Shown: piece by piece, positions 34,878 to 47,105 of the stretch
Numbering within the stretch: position 1 is the first letter of the stretch
How the letters are laid out: every line of letters starts with the position of its first letter
Origin: Chlamydoabsidia padenii
Lineage: Eukaryota > Mucoromycota > Mucoromycetes > Mucorales > Cunninghamellaceae
DNA length: 64,000 bases
NCBI GenBank assembly: GCA_025330725.1
Contig: JAIWND010000061.1
Location: 26,874 to 90,873, forward strand
Reading direction: 5' to 3'
The notes under the pieces: generated by a model
The model's database searches: none
Seen by the model: the letters and a program-made list of their open reading frames with translations, nothing else
Told to the model about the DNA's origin: nothing
Made by a program: the position numbers and the translations under genes

Positions 34878-35922
34878 ATGGTGATGGATGGGTAAAGTGA
34901 AGAAGAAGTGAAAGAAGGGCAAAATAAATCCTCACGCTCAATTTAATACCGTGGGAAAGAGTTTCAAATCCCGACTCCCCTCGTCCAGTATTCTCTTGAG
35001 CAGCTCACCCACTTGATAATGATATGAAGAAAGGAGAAGAAGGGAAGAAAGAGTAAGTTACCAAGATCGCCAAGTAAAACTGAGTCTAAACGATATAAAA
35101 TCTGTTGAATAAACGTGAAATGAAGCTCGGGGACCTAAGAAAGTGTCCATTATGTGATTTTGCATGAGCGGCGGAGTTTTCAAATTGATCTTGCCCAGAG
35201 AAGTACACCCTTTGTTTTCTTCCGAGCTTATTGAGATACCCTTTTCTTTATCCACACCTAATCTTCACCCCAAACTATGAAGGTTATGATGATGATGATG
35301 ATGATCAAGTATACATGGTACTACTAGTCCTAAAAATCGGACCTCTTCCTTTTCATAAGAACCTCACTAAATAGTAGATCATTAATGCAAGTGAAATATT
35401 TCAAATGCCGCTTTCACGACCACATGTGACGACATGAAAAGACCCACGTATTATGCTAAACAAGACTATCTTTTTCGTCATAATGGATTGTATCATATCA
35501 TACCAAAGATTAATCTTTGCTTTTTCATCTTACTAAAGAGCTCAATGATTCTTATCCCTACCCTCTACTACGGTTAAACTCCGTATGTGATCACTGTTAC
35601 TCTTTTTTCGCATGTCATCATCATGGTACATAATCAACAACAAAAACATTAACAGTTGCTATTGGATATTACTATGTGAGGCTTTCCTTTCAAAAACAAA
35701 CAATGATGTTGGCGATGATGAAACTATTTTTAGTGTATGTAGTAACCCCCCTGTGAATCGAAAAAGACTCTCTTTTCCCCCTAAATTTAACACCCGACTG
35801 CACTTTCCCTTTTTAGACCAGCGACGATAACAAAAAGGATGAAACGCAAAAGGCGGACTAAAAAATTCTTTCTTTCTTCTTTCTTCTCCACTTTTTACAT
35901 CACTTTTTATTTTTTTTTAACC
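34878..35922. other. Divergent 5' spacer between BCKDHB pseudogene and reticulon
   Basis: About 1 kb. TTTCAAATCCCGAC at 34962-34975; GCGGAGTTTTCAAATTG near 35171; TTTCAAATGCCGC near 35399. A (GAT)n run at 35288-35305. No gene seen. Confidence 0.5.
34962..34975 (+). promoter_or_regulatory. Promoter-like element TTTCAAATCCCGAC
   Basis: Recurrent element upstream of the BCKDHB pseudogene (minus strand), closest base 85 from its former ATG. Confidence 0.5.
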
Positions 35923-37092
35923 ATGACCGATAACAATCCCATTAAAGATACATTCATTGCCACTGATGTTGACCAAACAGAACTTGGCAAGTCTGCTTTT
36001 AATACCCAAGTTGAATCTCCTTCTGAACCTCTTCGTAAGTATAACTAATGGAAGGAACAAAGACGTTAATATATGATGTACTAAACCCTTGTTTGTTTTA
36101 TCTCTCTCTATTTAAGCTGCTCCTTATAAGAACGAACCCAATGTAACCAAGGATACTACTACTACTAATGGTGCTGCTCCCAAACAAAACGGACTTGGTG
36201 GTAATAATCCCTTGTATCAATCACCCGATGTGAACTTTGATGATGGTAAGCACAATAGATAGGGAGGAGGAGGATGGACAGAAGACGCGTCCTCTTAATC
36301 TTTTAATTACTAACCCCCTTGACTCTTTTTACTCCTCTTTTTTATTATTATTATTATTAGATCCAGAATTGTATATGAGGGCTCGCATTGCATCACTCAT
36401 TTATTGGGAATACCCTCGCCGTAGTGCATCTTATCTTGGTATGTCTCTTGGTGTTTTGATCCTGACTCAATACTACTCCCTGTTACAAATCCTTGCTGCC
36501 TTCTTTACTCTTGCTACTGGTGCCAATTGGGTTTATGTCAACACTCACAAGCAAACGCAACGAATCGTTTCGGGTAAAGCACCTGAAGATGTCAAGAATC
36601 CTCACAAGTAAGTTGACTATTGATCGGGAGCTGGAGGGTGACACGGACTGATAAACTCTCTTTTTATGACTGTAATCTAGTGACCGACTTGAAACGAAGG
36701 GCGTTTTGATATCTCGTGACCGGGTGACTTATGCAGCACAATTAACAGTGGATGTCTTTGAAGTGTTTGCTCAAAAGATTACAAAGTTGGTGTTAATCGA
36801 AAACAATACGCAATCGGCTGTGGCTGTCACAGTGTCTTATCTAATTTGGACTTTGGCAAAGTATGTGTCGACTAAATACCTCGTGGGCTTCTTCTTGGTC
36901 AGTGCCTTCTCCTTCCCTCGCTTATACCTTCAACATCAAGAATTGATTGATGCTCATGTGGCTCAACATAGTGAAAATGCTCGGGTCTTGGCTCAACAAT
37001 ATGGTGGTGTAGCTTCTGCTAAGGCTCAGCAATTTTATGATCAAGCATGGGCCTCCCTTAAAAAACAACCCAAGGTGCAAAAGGCGGAATAA
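35923..37092 (+). CDS. Reticulon-like ER membrane-shaping protein
   Basis: Exons 35923-36034, 36117-36245, 36361-36607 and 36681-37092; 299 residues. A polar N-terminal ~80 residues precedes a reticulon homology domain with two long hydrophobic hairpins: about residues 95-130 (SYLGMSLGVLILTQYYSLL) and 205-245 (SYLIWTLAKYVSTKYLVGFF). Between them is the conserved hydrophilic loop, including LTVDVFEVF, and IYWEYPRRSA stands in front. The tail is polar with HQELIDAHVAQHSENA. Reticulons bend the ER into tubules. Length fits fungal Rtn1-type proteins. The first ATG of the chain (MTDNNPIKDTF) follows a T-rich leader. Confidence 0.88.
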
Positions 37093-37874
37093 TAATAATG
37101 ATGATACCCCCTTTAGTATTAGTCTAGTTGATTATTCCCCCTCCCCGTCTTTATGTAGTGTGTCAGTATATCATACATCAATCACATCCTTTTTTTTTTT
37201 TTTTTTACTTTGTATCCACCTTTTTTTATATATACTCGTTTTACCCATATTCTTTGTTTATCCAAAATAAAAAACTCTTTTTATATCATATGCTGATTCT
37301 CTAGTCCACATGGTCCAAATAATATGATATGTCTTATATCCATACATACAACAGGTTACCACTTTTTGTTTTGTTTCCTAAACGTCTTTTTGTTTGTTGG
37401 TATGGCCTCTGGTCAAAAAAAAAAAAAAAAAAAAAAGTCGGCGAGTCGAATTCATGCAAGCTTTATTTAAAACGCCGCTTTTGATCGTTTTGGGTTATGG
37501 TCACGTTTTCAATCATCTAAAGTCTAACTGGTAATGTGCATTCCACATTTCTTGCATGAATTTGTTTTTTCCTCCCCTGGATGTCTTTCTCTAAGCACAT
37601 AACAAAGAAAGATCAATGATACTTTATTTTTTTCCCCTCATTCCTTGTATTGAGCGAGCGATTAGATACAAACCTAAATCAAATATCTGTCGATAAGACA
37701 TCGAGTCAAAGTAAGATAAGCAATGTCGGTAAATATACATTTTTCTTTTATCCATGTTCAATCAAAAAGTAAGGAAACAAAGAGAAATAAAGTATAAAAG
37801 AGGCAGAACTAGCATTGTGGAAAGCGACTCTGTTTCTTTTTGACTTTCCCCCCACTACACTATCACTGTTTAAA
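37093..37874. other. Spacer upstream of secreted Ser/Pro-rich protein
   Basis: About 780 bases with poly(T) at 37190-37206 and poly(A) at 37415-37436, and a weak element-like TTTAAAACGCCGC near 37467. No gene. Confidence 0.5.
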
Positions 37875-38953
37875 ATGCGTTCAGACCGCTTCCTTTCTAT
37901 CTTCGTCGTCGTGGCTCTCTTGACAGCAGGTAGATCCAGTCCCTTTTTGAAGTTCGCATGAATCGGAGTTACATCGGAGTTGACTTTTTTTTTGCTATAG
38001 TGAACTCTGTCGAAGGTGCTGATGAACATGGTTATGTTTCCACTACCACTATCACCAGAACTGTATATGGTACATCCAAACCAATGGAATCCTCTAGTCT
38101 ACCACAAAAAGACAAGGCGTATCAAACCACCGTGCATCATACACTCGATCTTCCATTGCCCAGTCAATTCAGCTCCCTCCCTCAAATCATCGAATCACTC
38201 TTCCCTACCCATGTTCCCTCGAGCACCAATTTGGCTCGACCTTCAGCACCTGCGAGCAGTAAGGAAGAAACCTTCAGCAAAAGCATGGATAACCAAAGAC
38301 CTGCTCCTATCGTTTCTGCTGTACCACCTCAACCCGCTCAACCTCAAATGAGTGATAGTGCTTCACCCATGATCAAAGAGATTCATCAGACCCTGATGCC
38401 CAAACCAGCAACAACTCCGACCAATGCGCCCATGCCAATTTTGTCCATCCCGAGCAATTTCCCCTCAAATCTTCCCACTCATCCCGCCATCATCATGCCT
38501 AGTGGTTCTCACCCTGCCATCATCATGCCTAGTGGTAGTCTTTCTCCACCCAATGGAAATAACAACAACTTGATCCATTCACTTGTGAGCATGAACCCCG
38601 GTATGATGAATAGTAATCCACCACCACCTATGCAAACGGCACCTGTAATTCAAGTCCCGCCTTTGGGGAATAATAATCAACAGATCTCATCCTCTCCTTC
38701 TTTACAAGCTTCTTCTGCGGGGAATGTATTCAATGTATGGCCTACCGAATTAGCTCCTCCTCCTCCTTCCGCTTCCTCTTCTTCCGCCAAACCATCTTCC
38801 ATGTCAGCTTCTTCATCAGCTGATGCTAATAATGTCAATAAGAAGGCCGCACCTTCTAACAACAATGCTGTCAGTGGCGCATCTCATGTCGGGACTTCAA
38901 CCTTTTTTTTGATGGTGGCATCAATCATGGCAGCCGCCATGTCGGGTATTTAA
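37875..38953 (+). CDS. Secreted Ser/Pro/Asn-rich protein with GPI-anchor signal
   Basis: Exons 37875-37929 and 38001-38953; 335 residues. Residues 1-24 form a signal peptide (MRSDRFLSIFVVVALLTA, split by the intron), then EGADEHGYVSTTTITRTVYG, a motif often found near the N-terminus of fungal cell-wall proteins. The rest is low-complexity Pro/Ser/Asn with a near-perfect tandem HPAIIMPSGS repeat (about 197-216). The C-terminus (STFFLMVASIMAAAMSGI) is a GPI-attachment type tail. No catalytic domain. The last ~21 codons and the 3' flank are duplicated in tandem downstream. Confidence 0.85.
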
Positions 38954-39411
38954 TTATTTTATATGCCGCTTTCCCCCCTGATGATCGACGCCGGTCTGGA
39001 TCCTTTATGAAACAAACTCCATAAATGATGATACTAATGATATAATGCTATAATGATATAATAAAGAAAGAGGAAGGGATGAAAATGAAATCACAAGTAC
39101 ATGACTTTTATCACGCAAATGATATCATGCAATATATAATCAAGTGATACCGGGACTTCAACCTTTTTTTTGATGGTGGCATCAATCATGGCAGCCGCCA
39201 TGTCGGGTATTTAATTATTTTATATGCCGCTTTCCCCCCTGATGATCGACGCCGGTCTGGATCCTTTATGAAACAAACTCCATAAATGATGATACTAATG
39301 ATATAATGCTATAATGATATAATAAAGAAAGAGGAAGGGATGAAAATGAAATCACAAGTACATGACTTTTATCACGCAAATGATATCATGCAATATATAA
39401 TCAAGTGATAC
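38890..39411. repeat. Perfect 261-bp tandem duplication
   Basis: Bases 38890-39150 and 39151-39411 read the same from CGGGACTTCAACC to AATCAAGTGATAC. Copy 1 contains the last ~20 codons and stop of the secreted protein plus its 3' flank; copy 2 is a dead copy of the same. I found no difference between the copies by eye, which points to a very recent event or an assembly artefact. Confidence 0.9.
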
Positions 39412-40425
39412 ATCAGAAAAGGAAAAGAAAGTATAAAGTGTGTATCATATGTAGCAAACCCAAGAAGTATATGTATCGAGATAACTGTAAGCAAAGAAAA
39501 AAAAAAAAAAGGATGGATGGATCTAATTATTGGTCACACACATTGTTGGAACTCCTTGGGGTTTCCTCATTTGGGAATGAAAACGGCAGGCTGCACTCCC
39601 TTTTTTGATGGACTGTCGGACTGATCACAAGAAGGAATCTTCTTTCTAAAGGTCATGTGAATGGATAAACGGCAAAAAAGTCTATATGGGAAAAGAAATG
39701 TGGTTTACAAAGAAGATATGTACAAGCCCTCCTTTTCCGCGCAGAGAGAGAGAGTTTTTTTTTTTTTTCATGCGGAGATCTAATGGCTCGTGCTTTTATT
39801 TTTTTCGAGAAGAATATCATAGAAGAAAAAATAGGTCCTTATTGGCACGAATGGCGCGGTTTGTTGCCTTATCCTGGAATCAACCTGTTTGATCACCACT
39901 TTCTTTTTTCTTATTAAATGTAGTAGTAGGACCAGTAACACCTTCCAAAAAGAAAGCCCGTTCGTTCCTTTCAGGGGGGTGAGCTTATTCAACAGTTCAT
40001 AATAAAAAAAACACACACATTTGATATCCCGAGTAATCAGATCGATCCAAGGGGAAGAGTTTCTACAACACAGAAATCACGAATTTCTTTATTTGGTCTA
40101 GCACCAATGGGAGCCCACTTCTTGAGAATGGGTATGTTTCCAATAAGATCCTATTTTAAATGATGATACTGATGATAGTAATAATAATTTCAATGATATG
40201 TTTATTTGACAAGAATACTATAAGAGATGATGATAATATATTGGTACAAAAGGTGGGGGGGGTGATATATGATAGTATAAAGGAAGAAGAATTTGCTACA
40301 ACTATTAAAAAAAAAAAAAAAGAATGACTATAACTATTGAGAATAAACTACTTTAAGGAGAGGTCAGGGGAGGGGCATAGAATAAAGGGAGAGGAGTGGG
40401 TGGGTGGGGGTGTTAATAGGGGAGA
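39412..40425. other. Spacer, 1 kb
   Basis: No gene supported; poly(A) runs near 39498-39510 and 40306-40320, CT/GA-rich segments, and GA-rich sequence at 40358-40425 that probably belongs to the 3' end of the minus-strand gene. Confidence 0.5.
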
Positions 40426-41890
40426 TTATAGGCGCCGTAATTGTTCAGAAATTTCGTCCTTTGTGAAGCCTGCATCTAACATATTCTTGACCAGTTCCGC
40501 TTTTGCCTTGATCCGCCTCGTTTTTTCTTTTTCCAACAGCAATTGGTCCCTATCCAAACGTTTTTCGCGCAAAAAGTCCAACATGTCTTGAGATCGTTTC
40601 ATTCGCCCAGCTTCTTTTTCGCGTGTTACTTGAATCAAGGAGTCTGCCAGAGTTTGATGGTGAGTGGTCATTATTGGTTGCTGTTGTTGTTGTTGAGGTT
40701 CTTGTTGCTGAAGTAATGAAGGTGGAGGTGATGAAGGTGTTGGTAAAGAAGGTGTTTCTTGTTTGATAATGCCCGAATCGTTTATATGACGAGGATGTTG
40801 GAATGAGCGTGGCATAGGACGTATAATCATAGGTTGAAGTAGTGTAGTAGATGGCGAAGATAAAGTTGGTACTGGCAGTGATGAAGGTATGGCTGCTAAT
40901 GATGAGGATGAAGAAGATGATAAGGCTGAGGAAGTTGATGCTGTCGGTGAAGATAAAGGTTGCTGTATTTGGTGATGATGTGATAGATAATTAGAAGAGT
41001 CGTGATGATGATTAATGGTTGGGTAGTTCATAGGTCGTTGTTGTTGCTGTACATTATCTGGCTGTTGACTGAGGGTGGTGGAGCTGGTGACTGTATGCAG
41101 GCTACTGTCGCTAAGTCGGCGCCGGCGTCTTGGACGCTGTTGATGATCATCAGAATTCATTGTGTATAGTTGATTTCGAATAAAGTGAGGTGAGGTGGGT
41201 ATGGCTTCATCGTCTTCGGCAAGTTCGTCCATTTCTTCGTCGAGGTGTTGAGTTGATGGTTGTCGTGAATGTTGAGATGACTCGCCTTGTTGAGATCGTT
41301 GTTGTCGTCGGCGTTCTTGTCGAAGTAAATGCTGCTCCAACTGCTCTTCTTCCACACGATGCATGATGCTACTGATAGACATAGGCCAAGAAGAAGTACG
41401 AGTACCAAAAGTTTCATGGAGAGCATCCCAATATGGAAACCGTTTGAGCAGTTCTTCTATTAATTGACATGTCAAAAAAAAAAAGTGAATGAGTGAGATC
41501 AATGCATCAATGGTTATTATTTATTTGGTTTTTACCATGTACTGTGTCTTCTTCTGTGCCAGCATCCCGTAGCCGTTTGCCTTCAGTGTCGTTCCATTCG
41601 CGAGCAGTACGGTAGTTACTTTGTAGTGTTGATATTTTACTTGCAATGTCCTTGGCCAAACGATGATGTATTCCATGTTCACGCATTGTGTCCAAAATGT
41701 TTTCCAATAAGAGTTTCTTTGGTGTTCGTTCGCTTTCGTCGCCCCGCCATTTTGCAAAGTTAGCTTTAAGTGATAACCAACGCACCAAGATATCCATAGA
41801 GCAGGGACCCCCACTGACACCATCCTTCAACCAACTTTTGTAAGGTTTTTTGCCTTTATGGGTCACAGGAGCTGAATAAGTTGTGGTCAT
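40426..41890 (-). CDS. Myb/SANT-like (trihelix-type) DNA-binding protein
   Basis: Exons 41890-41536 and 41456-40426, 461 residues (an ATG three codons earlier at 41899 is possible). The N-terminal ~125 residues form a Myb/SANT-like domain seen in fungal trihelix and transposase-derived factors: SWLKDGVSGGPCSMDILVRW, then KDIASKISTLQSNYRTAREW, closing over the intron with EELLKRFPYWDALHETFG. The long middle is low complexity (Gln, Ser, Pro, His; RRRRRLSDSS may act as nuclear signal). The C-terminus is a charged coiled coil (KRSQDMLDFLREKRLDRDQL). DNA-binding role inferred from the domain; target unknown. Confidence 0.78.
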
Positions 41891-42067
41891 TGTGAGCATC
41901 GTTCGTGTAATGGGTAGTTGTAAGGTAATAATAGTAATAATAAAAAAAGAAGGATGAATGGGGGGAAGTGTCAAAGAATAATGAAGTATAGGTTTGCAAA
42001 AGAGGTAAAGTATATAAAAGATAGGGAAGAAAAGGTTAGCGTGGAAGAAGTAAAGAAAAGAAAAGAG

Positions 42068-42107
<40 letters not shown>
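42068..42107. repeat. Poly(A) tract, 40 bases
   Basis: Uninterrupted A run upstream of the trihelix-like gene. Confidence 0.95.
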
Positions 42108-42111
<4 letters not shown>

Positions 42112-43086
42112 GAAAAAAAAAAGTGAGGGGAAAGCGAAAGAGAAGTGTCGAAAAAAAGAAAGGCTCTCAAAGTATAAAATACAGAAATGGAGAGGAAGGT
42201 TTAAAGCCCGACTCTTCATTTTCTGTTTCCCACACAGGCATCCAGGCAACCAGCCTGTGTCGATCACTAAAAAAGGCCATTCATCCAAAAAGATAAAAGA
42301 ATCACGAACCCAAGAAAACGAATACGTTGATTGGTGATGGTCTGATATCCAATTGATAGCGAATGAGGTGATCATTTGGGAAAAGCAGAAGCCCCATTGT
42401 CATTGATTTGAGGAAAAGGATAACCTAATTAAGAACATCTTGTGAGACCCACATAAAGGCACACACACTTTTTTTTTTTCTTTCTTTCTATGCCTCAAAA
42501 GGAGGTAGCGCTTCCACTTGCTTCCTTTCAAAAAATAATACTTCTTTGAGCAAAAAGTAAAGTTAAAGAGGTTGGTTGGTTAGCTGACAAATTTCACCTT
42601 TTTAGTTTCGGGAACCAATCAAATTCATTTGTTCCCACACAAAGATCGGCGTTTTAATATGGATCGACACGTTTTTGCTGGAGAGACTCTTTTTTTTTTT
42701 TTTTAAATCTTCTAGACCTCCATGGGCCCTGTGTGTGGTTTACTCCTTGATTCCCAAAACAATGACAAAATGACCATGGCAAAGACGGCCCCAATCCCGT
42801 TTTGTTCCTTTGACATTGTTCCCTCCCCCCATCCCCTCCTTTTTTGTAAATAGGTCAACGGAAGATGCCTTTTTCTACCTTGTTATGTATCATGTGCTTC
42901 TCTTTCTCTCTCATTATGTATGTGTACGCGTATAGATTTGTGTACGTGTGAACGCAGAATGTAATGTATTTAACATAACATACAGAACATCATCATCACC
43001 AATCAAAACGATTCTCCTTGATCCAATGCCTCAATCTTAAATTTTCAACTACCGACAAAAAGTGATCGGAGGTTTCCATGTTTTTG

Positions 43087-43089
<3 letters not shown>

Positions 43090-43133
<44 letters not shown>
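43090..43133. repeat. Poly(T) tract, 44 bases
   Basis: Uninterrupted T run in spacer. Confidence 0.95.
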
Positions 43134-43136
<3 letters not shown>

Positions 43137-43585
43137 CCCCACTTCTCCCTCTTTTTCTCCACTTGGCTTTTGATACATTGGATACATCACTACTACCGAC
43201 CGACCACCAACTTCAACATCATTACCACCTACAACTACTCTTATCATTCCTTTATGCACTTCTTCAAAACTTGAAAGTATCTGGTACAACTTTAATGGCT
43301 CTGCATTAGATAATAATGCAACACAGCACTTTAGGTAAGCAACTATGAATTGATTAAACAAAGTATAGTATAAAAGTAATCGTAAACTGGTTTGTAATTG
43401 TAGTGCCACTGCATTACGGACGAAATCATCACATCATGAATTTGGAGGACATACATCAGGACCTATGGAAATAAGACATGTGTAGGATACGTCATTAATG
43501 CCACCCAACTTTGCTGAGTCAATGATTTGATTGACCTGGTGATCTTTGTGGAAACACTTGACAAATATAAGACGACTCACTATGA

Positions 43586-43618
<33 letters not shown>

Positions 43619-43981
43619 ACCAGCTTGTATGTATATTACTATCTGTGTAGCACTTTTGTTCCTTCCCCCCCCCCTACATACACACTTACTCTGTTTAAAC
43701 AACATTTTTATACAACACAATACATTAGAATAGTGATAATAGATTAGACTGTATATGATAGATCCTTTTTTTTTTATTTAGCCTGCTGTTGTTTAAAATT
43801 TTACATGGAAATAAACTATTTGAAAAGTGACTGATTTTCTACTTTGGATATCTTGCCATTCTTACACTACTTGATAGATATATACACTTGTTGATTTAGC
43901 TTTTGATTCATGTCTTTATCAAAGTCCACACATTTTGTAGTGGGGATCTTCATGCCATTCACTTTTTTAGGAATCACCCGA

Positions 43982-43996
43982 TTTTCAAATCCCGCC
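43982..43996 (+). promoter_or_regulatory. Promoter-like element TTTTCAAATCCCGCC
   Basis: Strong match to the recurrent element, 287 bases upstream of the poly-Q C2H2 start codon; farther than usual, so a 5' UTR intron is possible. Confidence 0.45.
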
Positions 43997-44268
43997 AAGT
44001 GACAGAAAACCCTTTCACCCTTTCTCCAAACTGTCTATTTCATTCAACTTTTGGTTACATACATATTATTAGAATAATGATGCATTCAAAGGGAAACTTG
44101 ATCCCCATGTCTTTTATCTGAAGAATAGGATTGGGTATGGCCTTCCGTTCATAGAAAACCTAAAAGCAAGAAGAAAAAAAGTTTTTCGATCCCCGCATTC
44201 AGCCCATTTAGGTCCACCTTTTTTCTATTTTATCTTTTTTTCTTTTCTATTATTGTTTACCAGATTTC

Positions 44269-45043
44269 ATGAAAGAAGAAATGTCATTACCACCCCCTTC
44301 GGCACTCTTCGGATCTTCGTCTTTATATTCCTCTCCACCATCGGCTACACAACAAAAGCAGCAGACGAAGGATTCTAGGGTTTACATTTTACCTCCTCCT
44401 TCTTCATTACCTGGATTCAATAACAATCAACAAACATCAAGTGTGCCTATATCAACCGCCACGACCAAAGTCGACAGCAATAACAATGTTACACCCTATT
44501 ATTTACCTACACCCTCACCTACACCACCAGCAGTTCCACTTAATAGTACTACGACCACTACGACTACGACCGCTTCTACTGCACCAGCTTACTACATTCC
44601 TCGACAACAAAAACCACCACTTTCTTCTTCTCAATTGCCAACGCCTAGTACAACACCTATTGAAGATTCCAGCAAAGAGGAACAACAGCAACAACAACAA
44701 CAACAACAACAACAACAGCAACCAAGGAAACGTAAACGTACTAAGAAGGCTCTTCAACAACAGCAACAACAACAACTTTTGGCTTTGCCTTCTCCACCGT
44801 CGTCCTATCATTATCAAGTCATGGAACTCAATCACAGCAAAAAGAAACAGAAGAAGGCATTACTGTCCTCCTCTACCCAAGACGATCCTTCTATTTCTGC
44901 AGCAGCGGCCACCTTGACCTCATTCACCACTCCAGCTTCCCACGATGATCTTATTGTCAGGCAACATCAACAGCATTATTATCGAAAACCCACCAAGAAG
45001 GCCCTCAAATTACAACAACAACAACAGCAGCAACAACAACAGC

Positions 45044-45077
<34 letters not shown>

Positions 45078-45415
45078 GCAAGACGAAGGTTGTGGTGATC
45101 ATGAAGATTGTGCTGGTAATGGAAACTATATCTGTGAACAATGTGGATTGGCTTATCAACATGGTATCTGCTTACAACGACATACATGGGATCATACCGA
45201 AGGTTGGAGTGATAGAAGATGGGGGATGAGCAAACGTCAACAAGTCCAAATATTGGAGGTAAGTAAAATACAATATCTTTTTTTGGGGGGGTGGGGTGGG
45301 GTGAGGGAAGGTAATCGTTTGTCTGTACTCACATTATTGATCTTTTTATATTAAATAGGCTGCTCAAATTCTTATGGACATTGCTAAAGGAATGCGGGTC
45401 AGTGTACTCAATTGA
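44269..45415 (+). CDS. Poly-Q protein with one C2H2 zinc finger
   Basis: Exons 44269-45258 and 45359-45415, 348 residues. Most of the protein is low complexity: Ser/Pro/Thr-rich N-terminus, three poly-Q tracts (near residues 141, 165 and 250, the last over 20 residues) and basic stretches (PRKRKRTKK, KKKQKK) that look like nuclear signals. Near the C-terminus a single C2H2 finger reads YICEQCGLAYQHGICLQRH, then HTEGW, a form common in fungal single-finger regulators (H-x4-H). Exon 2 adds AAQILMDIAKGMRVSV. Likely a nuclear regulator; target unknown. Poly-Q is encoded mostly by CAA with some CAG. Confidence 0.78.
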
Positions 45416-46760
45416 TCCAGGTATATCATCTCCCCTACTCACACTCTAGTTATAGTCTCTTGGTTTTTGTACATATATATGGAAATCACTTCCTCATCAA
45501 CTTTATCAATAGTCCCTTCGATTTTGTATCATTGCTGAAAACAACAAAAATCAAAAAAAGTCTTATATCCTCTTCCCCTCCCTTACCATTGCAAATCACA
45601 TACATACTAAAAAAAACTCTTGACTTTTAACTACCTAATAAAATGATGTTATTATTTGACTTTTTTAAATGATGATGTTTGTGAAAATGTGTGCCACCAA
45701 TGATTGATATAAAATCTGTCCCTGTAACTAGGTTATGATTGATACAGTACAGTACATGGATAGACTTCAAACACGTTCATGATATGTTTATATGCGTGCC
45801 TTGAACAGTCTAATTCTCTGTTTGTCTTTGACTTTGATTTATTCCAGGGGAGGTACAGCTCAGGTACCAATATGATCGAAGTTATTTGCCTTTTTAGGAA
45901 TGACATCACCCCCCCTTTTTTTGACAGGCCGGTCGGGGATAACGGGATTTAAAATGTGTTGATGTAGGTAGTTCTGTCTCATGGGGAAATTCTTTTTCAC
46001 CTTTCTCTTTATTCTTTCTCCTCCTCACTCAAACCAGTGTAATCCACCCAACAAATCAACAACATTACAAAACCTTCAGCATAAGCAATACTTACTGGTT
46101 TGTTTATATATCAGGGTGATCTACCCCCTCTTGTTCCACAGTACTACAACCATCCTGAAAACTTCAACAAAAGTAATCAAGCAAATAATGGGTCTTTACA
46201 GCAGAACGACAACTTAACCAAGAGTAACAAGGTAAATAGATGGAACTATTTGGTAGCAGTGTCTTGGAAAACTAACTATACAAGGTGTTTATGTATTTGC
46301 GTAAAAAAAAAAGGTGAAATGAATTGGCAAAAGACTTGGGTAAAGTCGTTGTTTGTTCGTAGGTATTTGCTGCAACAACTTGAATGGATCTTTACGCTGC
46401 ACTCATCTCACAATCACACTTCAATAGGAATCAGCATGGGTGGACTAATTTGAACAGTACGACTAGAAACAACGGGGACGATATCAGGATCCGCCAACTT
46501 AACATCACATCAACAACGAAGCACAAGATTATACGGGATACATGACATGTCGACCGGTAGAAATAGATCCACTCCCTTTATACCGCCAGTATATACATGC
46601 TCCTTTGTTTACTCCTACCAATATCATATATCATATTAGTATATAATTTATCATATTTTGCTCTTCCCACCAAATATCAATCAATAAAAGTATTATTGTT
46701 TTATCTAACTTGGCTGATAACTACTCTTCTATTCATTACTAAAGTAAATGTAATCCTGTC

Positions 46761-46813
<53 letters not shown>

Positions 46814-47105
46814 TAATCTAGATGGACAATCAAAATTCGATTATTACACTTACCCCCTGAATATTGACATGCATAGTGGTACCCTCAGACTATACATTTA
46901 GTCAGGCACCATTTTGTGTAGACCATCGCACCCTATCCTTCAAAAACCATTCAGTTACAACCATCAAATAATGTTACACAAATACTATATCTTTATTTAT
47001 TAACTAAAACAAAAAAAAAACAAAAAAAAAATAGAGGGAAGAGGGTATAGAAGAAATATATCATAATGTGTTAAAGAGGGGAGGGAGGGGAGGTGACTAT
47101 GTAGA
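45416..47105. other. Spacer with a possible N-rich exon and a 47-base poly(T)
   Basis: 1.7 kb. CGGGATTTAAAA at 45943-45954 precedes ATG-GGG (45981) with a hydrophobic run (MGKFFFTFLFILS). A 105-base segment at 46115-46231, between an AG acceptor and a GTAAAT donor, reads GDLPPLVPQYYNHPENFNKS then Asn/Gln-rich sequence. The following segment hits a stop. T47 lies at 46764-46810. This may be a small secreted-protein gene or its remnant; I cannot assemble it. Confidence 0.35.
46764..46810. repeat. Poly(T) tract, 47 bases
   Basis: Longest homopolymer in the window. Confidence 0.95.

Larger units (their letters stand above)
41900..44268. other. Long homopolymer-rich spacer
   Basis: 2.4 kb without a supported gene. 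It carries A40 at 42068-42107, T44 at 43090-43133 and T30 at 43588-43617. Element copies: GTTTAAAGCCCGAC at 42199-42212 and TTTTCAAATCCCGCC at 43982-43996. Short protein-like bits around 43275-43490 do not join. Confidence 0.5.

Noticed and set aside
41954..42337. Lys-rich 127-codon frame across the poly(A) tract
   Set aside because: Coding appearance comes from the A40 run and flanking GA-rich sequence only.
42068..43133. Poly(A)/poly(T) runs as retrotransposon (LINE/SINE) tails
   Set aside because: No element body, target-site duplication or reverse transcriptase sequence adjoins them; similar runs occur inside many introns.
44441..45229. Poly-Asn and other alternate-frame ORFs over the poly-Q gene
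   Set aside because: They arise from reading CAA repeats in other frames; only one frame continues into the C2H2 finger and exon 2.
46597..46821. 74-codon hydrophobic frame ending in poly-Phe
   Set aside because: Created by the 47-base poly(T); no splice or start support.
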